Source of the DNA: Xanthomonas bromi
GTDB lineage: Bacteria; Pseudomonadota; Gammaproteobacteria; Xanthomonadales; Xanthomonadaceae
DNA length: 64,000 nucleotides
Direction of reading: 5' to 3'
Assembly (NCBI RefSeq): GCF_900092025.1
Contig: NZ_FLTX01000005.1
Location: 62,001-126,000, forward strand
Every line of letters begins with the position of its first letter. Within the stretch, counting starts at the first letter, position 1. Of the stretch, positions 61,632-64,000 are shown in pieces. The position numbers and the translations under genes were made by a program. The notes under the pieces were generated by a model that was not told where the DNA came from, ran no database searches, and saw only the letters and a list, made by a program, of their open reading frames with translations.

Positions 61632-63580
61632 GAGGAAGCTCCGGTTCGCGGGCGATGCTGCAGCAAGTCTTTCAAGAGAATGGCGCTGTCCGAATCAGCG
61701 CCAGCGTATCGTGCGGCAGCGAAACGTTGGCTGAGTGCCAACAATGCCGTATTCGGGTGTGAGCAGGCGACACGTTGCGCCCAGACAATGGATGGTTCGT
61801 GCGGCTCGCGGGCCAGGCCTAGCTTGCCGTAGCGGCGGCTCAGTCGGTGCCAGGCACGCAGTAGCGGGTCGCGCTCACGTTCGCCGCGCGCCAGCAGCCA
61901 ACCCATCCAGGCCAGGGCACTGACGGCAAACATACCGAAGATGGCGGCCAGTTGGATGGGGTCCAGGCGCTCGATGCCGAAAGGTTGCAACAGCCGTTGC
62001 TGGCGGTCGGCATCGAAGGACAGCACCAGCTCGTTCCAGCCCCGGCGCAGCCAGTCGCTGACCTGGCCAATGCTGGCCCAGGCGCCGAGGTCGGCGAAGT
62101 TGTTGCCGCCGCCGGTTTGCAGGCGATCTTCGAGCGTGTCGTAAATGCGTTCCGGCGCCACCGCGGCGGTAGGGTCCACGCGGACCCAGCCGCGTCCGGC
62201 CAGCCAGACTTCGGTCCAGGCATGTGCATCCATGCGCCGTACCACCCAGTAATTGCCCAGCGGGTTGTAGGTGCCGCCGGCGTAGCCTGTGACCACGCGC
62301 GCCGGGATGCCGGCCGCGCGCATCAGCACCACGAACGACGAACTGAAGTGTTCGCAGAAACCGGCCTTTTGCTGGAACAGGAATTCGTCGACGCTGTTGC
62401 GGCCGAGCAGCGGCGTGTCCAGGGTGTAGGCGAACTCGCGGGTGATCCACTGCAGCGCCCGTTGCATCACCGCATTGTCGTTATTCCCAGCCTCGCGACG
62501 CCATTGCCGTGCCAGCGCGAGCGTGCGCGGATTGAAGCCGGGCGGCAGGGCAAGCGCGCGCTTGCGTAACTGCTCGGGCAGGTCGGTATCGAAGCGCGTG
62601 GGCGGTGCCGATTGCAGCTCCCAGCGGGTCAGCGCGCTCAGTGGGCGTTGCGCGAACAGTTCGTAGTCCGGCGATAACTCGGCGTTTGGAACGCCCTGGG
62701 TGGGTAGGTCCAGCGACACCAGTTGGCGCCGATCGGTGGGCTCGTAATCCAGGCGATAACGGTACGTTTGCGGGCCTGCGGTGACCGAAGTGGGTTGGGC
62801 GCGACCGGTCCAGCGCGCGCGCTGCCAGCTGCGCCCGTCGAAGTCCCACATCACCGGTCCACGCCAGTAGCGTTGTTGCGGCGGTGGCGCCTTGCCGGTG
62901 AACTGCACGCGCAAGGCCGGGCTGTCGTCGGCCATCAGGTCGATCCACTCGCCCGGCGACATGTTGTCCGACAGTCCGGGCCGCGACAGCGCGCGTTCGG
63001 GCACGCCCCACAGCGGTGCACTCAGGCGCGGCAGCAACCAGAAGGTGGCTAGCGCCAGCGGCACGCCGATGGCGACCAGCTTGCCGATGCCACGCAACTG
63101 CAGACGCAGCACAGGCGTGCTGGTGCGGTGCTCTTCGTCGGCCAGCCGCTGCATGCTCAGCAAGGCGCTGACCACCGCCAGCAGCGCCATGCCCATCGTC
63201 GCCGGCCCTTGGTCGAGCAGAAAGGCTGCAAACGGAGCAAACAAGGCAAAGCCGAGCAGGCTGCGGGCATCGCGCAAGGTGCGCAGTTCGGAGGCCTTGA
63301 TGGCGAGCATCGATGCCAGCACCGCGCAGCCGGTGTCGCGGCCGAAGCGCATCCCGATCTGCCAGTACACCGCCGCCAGCATCGCGATCACCAGCAACAG
63401 CCGCACCGGCGCCATCAAGGTGCCGCGCCAGCTCAGCACACCGACCAGCACCGCGGCCACGGCGACCGTGACGGCAAGCAGGCCAGGCAGTTGCAACAGC
63501 AGCGGCGTCAGTGCGAGCCAGCTGGTGGCCAGCACCCAGCTGCGGCTGGCCTGGCTGATCGGGAGCGAGGGCTCAGTCAT
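61628..63580 (-). CDS. tgpA: TgpA-like membrane transglutaminase
   Basis: A 650-residue protein. Five or six N-terminal TM segments (about residues 12-190) are followed by a DUF3488-type periplasmic domain, a transglutaminase core with the catalytic Cys in FQQKAGFCEHFSSSFVVLMRAAGIPARVVTGYAGG, His in RRMDAHAWTEVWLAGRGWVRVDPT and its Asp, then a final TM near 545-565 (LAAIFGMFAVSALAWMGWLLA). The substrate is unknown; P. aeruginosa TgpA is essential. ATG 63580 is chosen because the first TM follows at once; it overlaps the DUF58 gene stop. Confidence 0.88.
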   Translation of the reverse strand: MTEPSLPISQASRSWVLATSWLALTPLLLQLPGLLAVTVAVAAVLVGVLSWRGTLMAPVRLLLVIAMLAAVYWQIGMRFGRDTGCAVLASMLAIKASELRTLRDARSLLGFALFAPFAAFLLDQGPATMGMALLAVVSALLSMQRLADEEHRTSTPVLRLQLRGIGKLVAIGVPLALATFWLLPRLSAPLWGVPERALSRPGLSDNMSPGEWIDLMADDSPALRVQFTGKAPPPQQRYWRGPVMWDFDGRSWQRARWTGRAQPTSVTAGPQTYRYRLDYEPTDRRQLVSLDLPTQGVPNAELSPDYELFAQRPLSALTRWELQSAPPTRFDTDLPEQLRKRALALPPGFNPRTLALARQWRREAGNNDNAVMQRALQWITREFAYTLDTPLLGRNSVDEFLFQQKAGFCEHFSSSFVVLMRAAGIPARVVTGYAGGTYNPLGNYWVVRRMDAHAWTEVWLAGRGWVRVDPTAAVAPERIYDTLEDRLQTGGGNNFADLGAWASIGQVSDWLRRGWNELVLSFDADRQQRLLQPFGIERLDPIQLAAIFGMFAVSALAWMGWLLARGERERDPLLRAWHRLSRRYGKLGLAREPHEPSIVWAQRVACSHPNTALLALSQRFAAARYAGADSDSAILLKDLLQHRPRTGASS

Positions 63581-64000
63581 GCGGAAGCAGGGCCAGGGCA
63601 CGCTGACACAGGTGATGGTGCGAAGGCCCTTGCGCGGGACCCAACGGTGGCTGGCCCGGCAGCAGCAGGCGATAGCGGCGCCCGTCGCGCTCGGCCAGGT
63701 TGACCCAGCGGGCCAGCCGCGCGATGCGGCGCTCGTATGGCAGCGCGTTGAGCATGCGCCAGTCCAGTGTGACTTCGACCCCCAGCGGCTGTTCGTATTC
63801 GCGCACCAGCAACGTGTCGCGACGCGCCGAGTGCTTCCAGGAAATGGTGCGTGGCGCATCGCCGGCGCGATACGGGCGCAACTGGTGCAGCTCTTCGCCT
63901 TGTGCGTGCAGGCGCGTCTGGTTGGGCGAACCGGCGCCTTCGGGTAGCGCCGGGCCTTGTTCCTCGGGCTTGGGGTAGGCCAGCAACGGCGTTTCCGGCC
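63573..64000 (-). CDS. DUF58-family protein, C-terminal part (cut by the window edge)
   Basis: The last 142 codons of a DUF58 protein, running in from the right edge. The DUF58 signature is GEELHQLRPYRAGDAPRTISWKHSARRDTLLVREYEQ, followed by VTLDWRML. DUF58 proteins accompany MoxR ATPases and TgpA-like transglutaminases in envelope-related operons; a moxR gene is expected just beyond the edge. Overlaps the tgpA start by eight bases. Confidence 0.88.
   Translation of the reverse strand, partial: PETPLLAYPKPEEQGPALPEGAGSPNQTRLHAQGEELHQLRPYRAGDAPRTISWKHSARRDTLLVREYEQPLGVEVTLDWRMLNALPYERRIARLARWVNLAERDGRRYRLLLPGQPPLGPAQGPSHHHLCQRALALLPHD

Overview
The window is a contiguous piece of a GC-rich gammaproteobacterial chromosome that looks like Xanthomonas or a very close relative. 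The evidence is the gene content and order (lpxH, ppx/ppk next to phoR/phoB, tig-clpP-clpX-lon-hupB, mltD-gloB-yafS-rnhA-dnaQ, kdkA, moaA-C-D-E, dnaX-ybaB-recR), the very GC-rich codon use, and an intergenic palindromic repeat family built on GGGAATCGGGA, which I associate with xanthomonads. The species cannot be fixed from the sequence alone.

Layout. 1-12,900 is core: a small lipoprotein, lpxH, a PAP2 phosphatase with a GT4 glycosyltransferase, exopolyphosphatase and polyphosphate kinase, the PhoR/PhoB phosphate sensing pair with a Pho box upstream of phoB, the periplasmic M48 protease BepA, a glutaredoxin and an AhpD-like protein. 13,000-17,500 holds an NAD-type isocitrate dehydrogenase, a Bax-inhibitor-like membrane protein, a four-tRNA cluster (Pro, Arg, His, Lys) and an orphan PAS histidine kinase. 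17,700-27,200 is the protein quality control cluster: tRNA-Leu preceded by a 9-bp tandem repeat, tig, clpP, clpX, lon, hupB, tRNA-Val, two identical tRNA-Asp genes and ppiD. 27,800-39,150 has the mltD/gloB/yafS/rnhA/dnaQ block, a PP2C phosphatase, tRNA-Ser(CGA), LPS genes (GT9, kdkA) and a molybdopterin operon containing a broken DUF4440 gene, then the 4.5S SRP RNA.

39,214-57,213 is an 18-kb genomic island. It is bounded by an 18-bp direct repeat; the right copy is the 3' end of tRNA-Ser(GGA). A tyrosine integrase lies next to that tRNA. The island also carries a second integrase, a MOBQ-type MobA/MobL relaxase, a candidate oriT and a traD gene broken by one in-frame stop, so it looks like an integrative mobilizable element. 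Its cargo resembles defence or conflict genes: a DUF4062 (TIR-like) gene coupled to an AlbA_2/ATPase/winged-helix gene and followed by two 33-bp iteron blocks; an XRE regulator beside a DUF3800 gene; a HEPN-motif protein with zinc ribbons; an ABC-type ATPase with a CxxC and an RxxxE...H C-terminus like the RloC/PrrC anticodon nucleases; a HEFGH metalloprotease; and a three-TM protein translationally coupled to a 51-residue proline-rich protein. Several cargo genes are visibly more AT-rich than the core.

57,289-64,000 returns to core: dnaX-ybaB-recR-hinT, with palindromic repeats immediately upstream of recR and hinT, then a minus-strand DUF58-tgpA-slp operon.

The best candidates for an undescribed system are the DUF4062 + AlbA_2/ATPase pair with its iterons, and the HEPN/zinc-ribbon and RloC-like proteins sharing the same mobilizable island.
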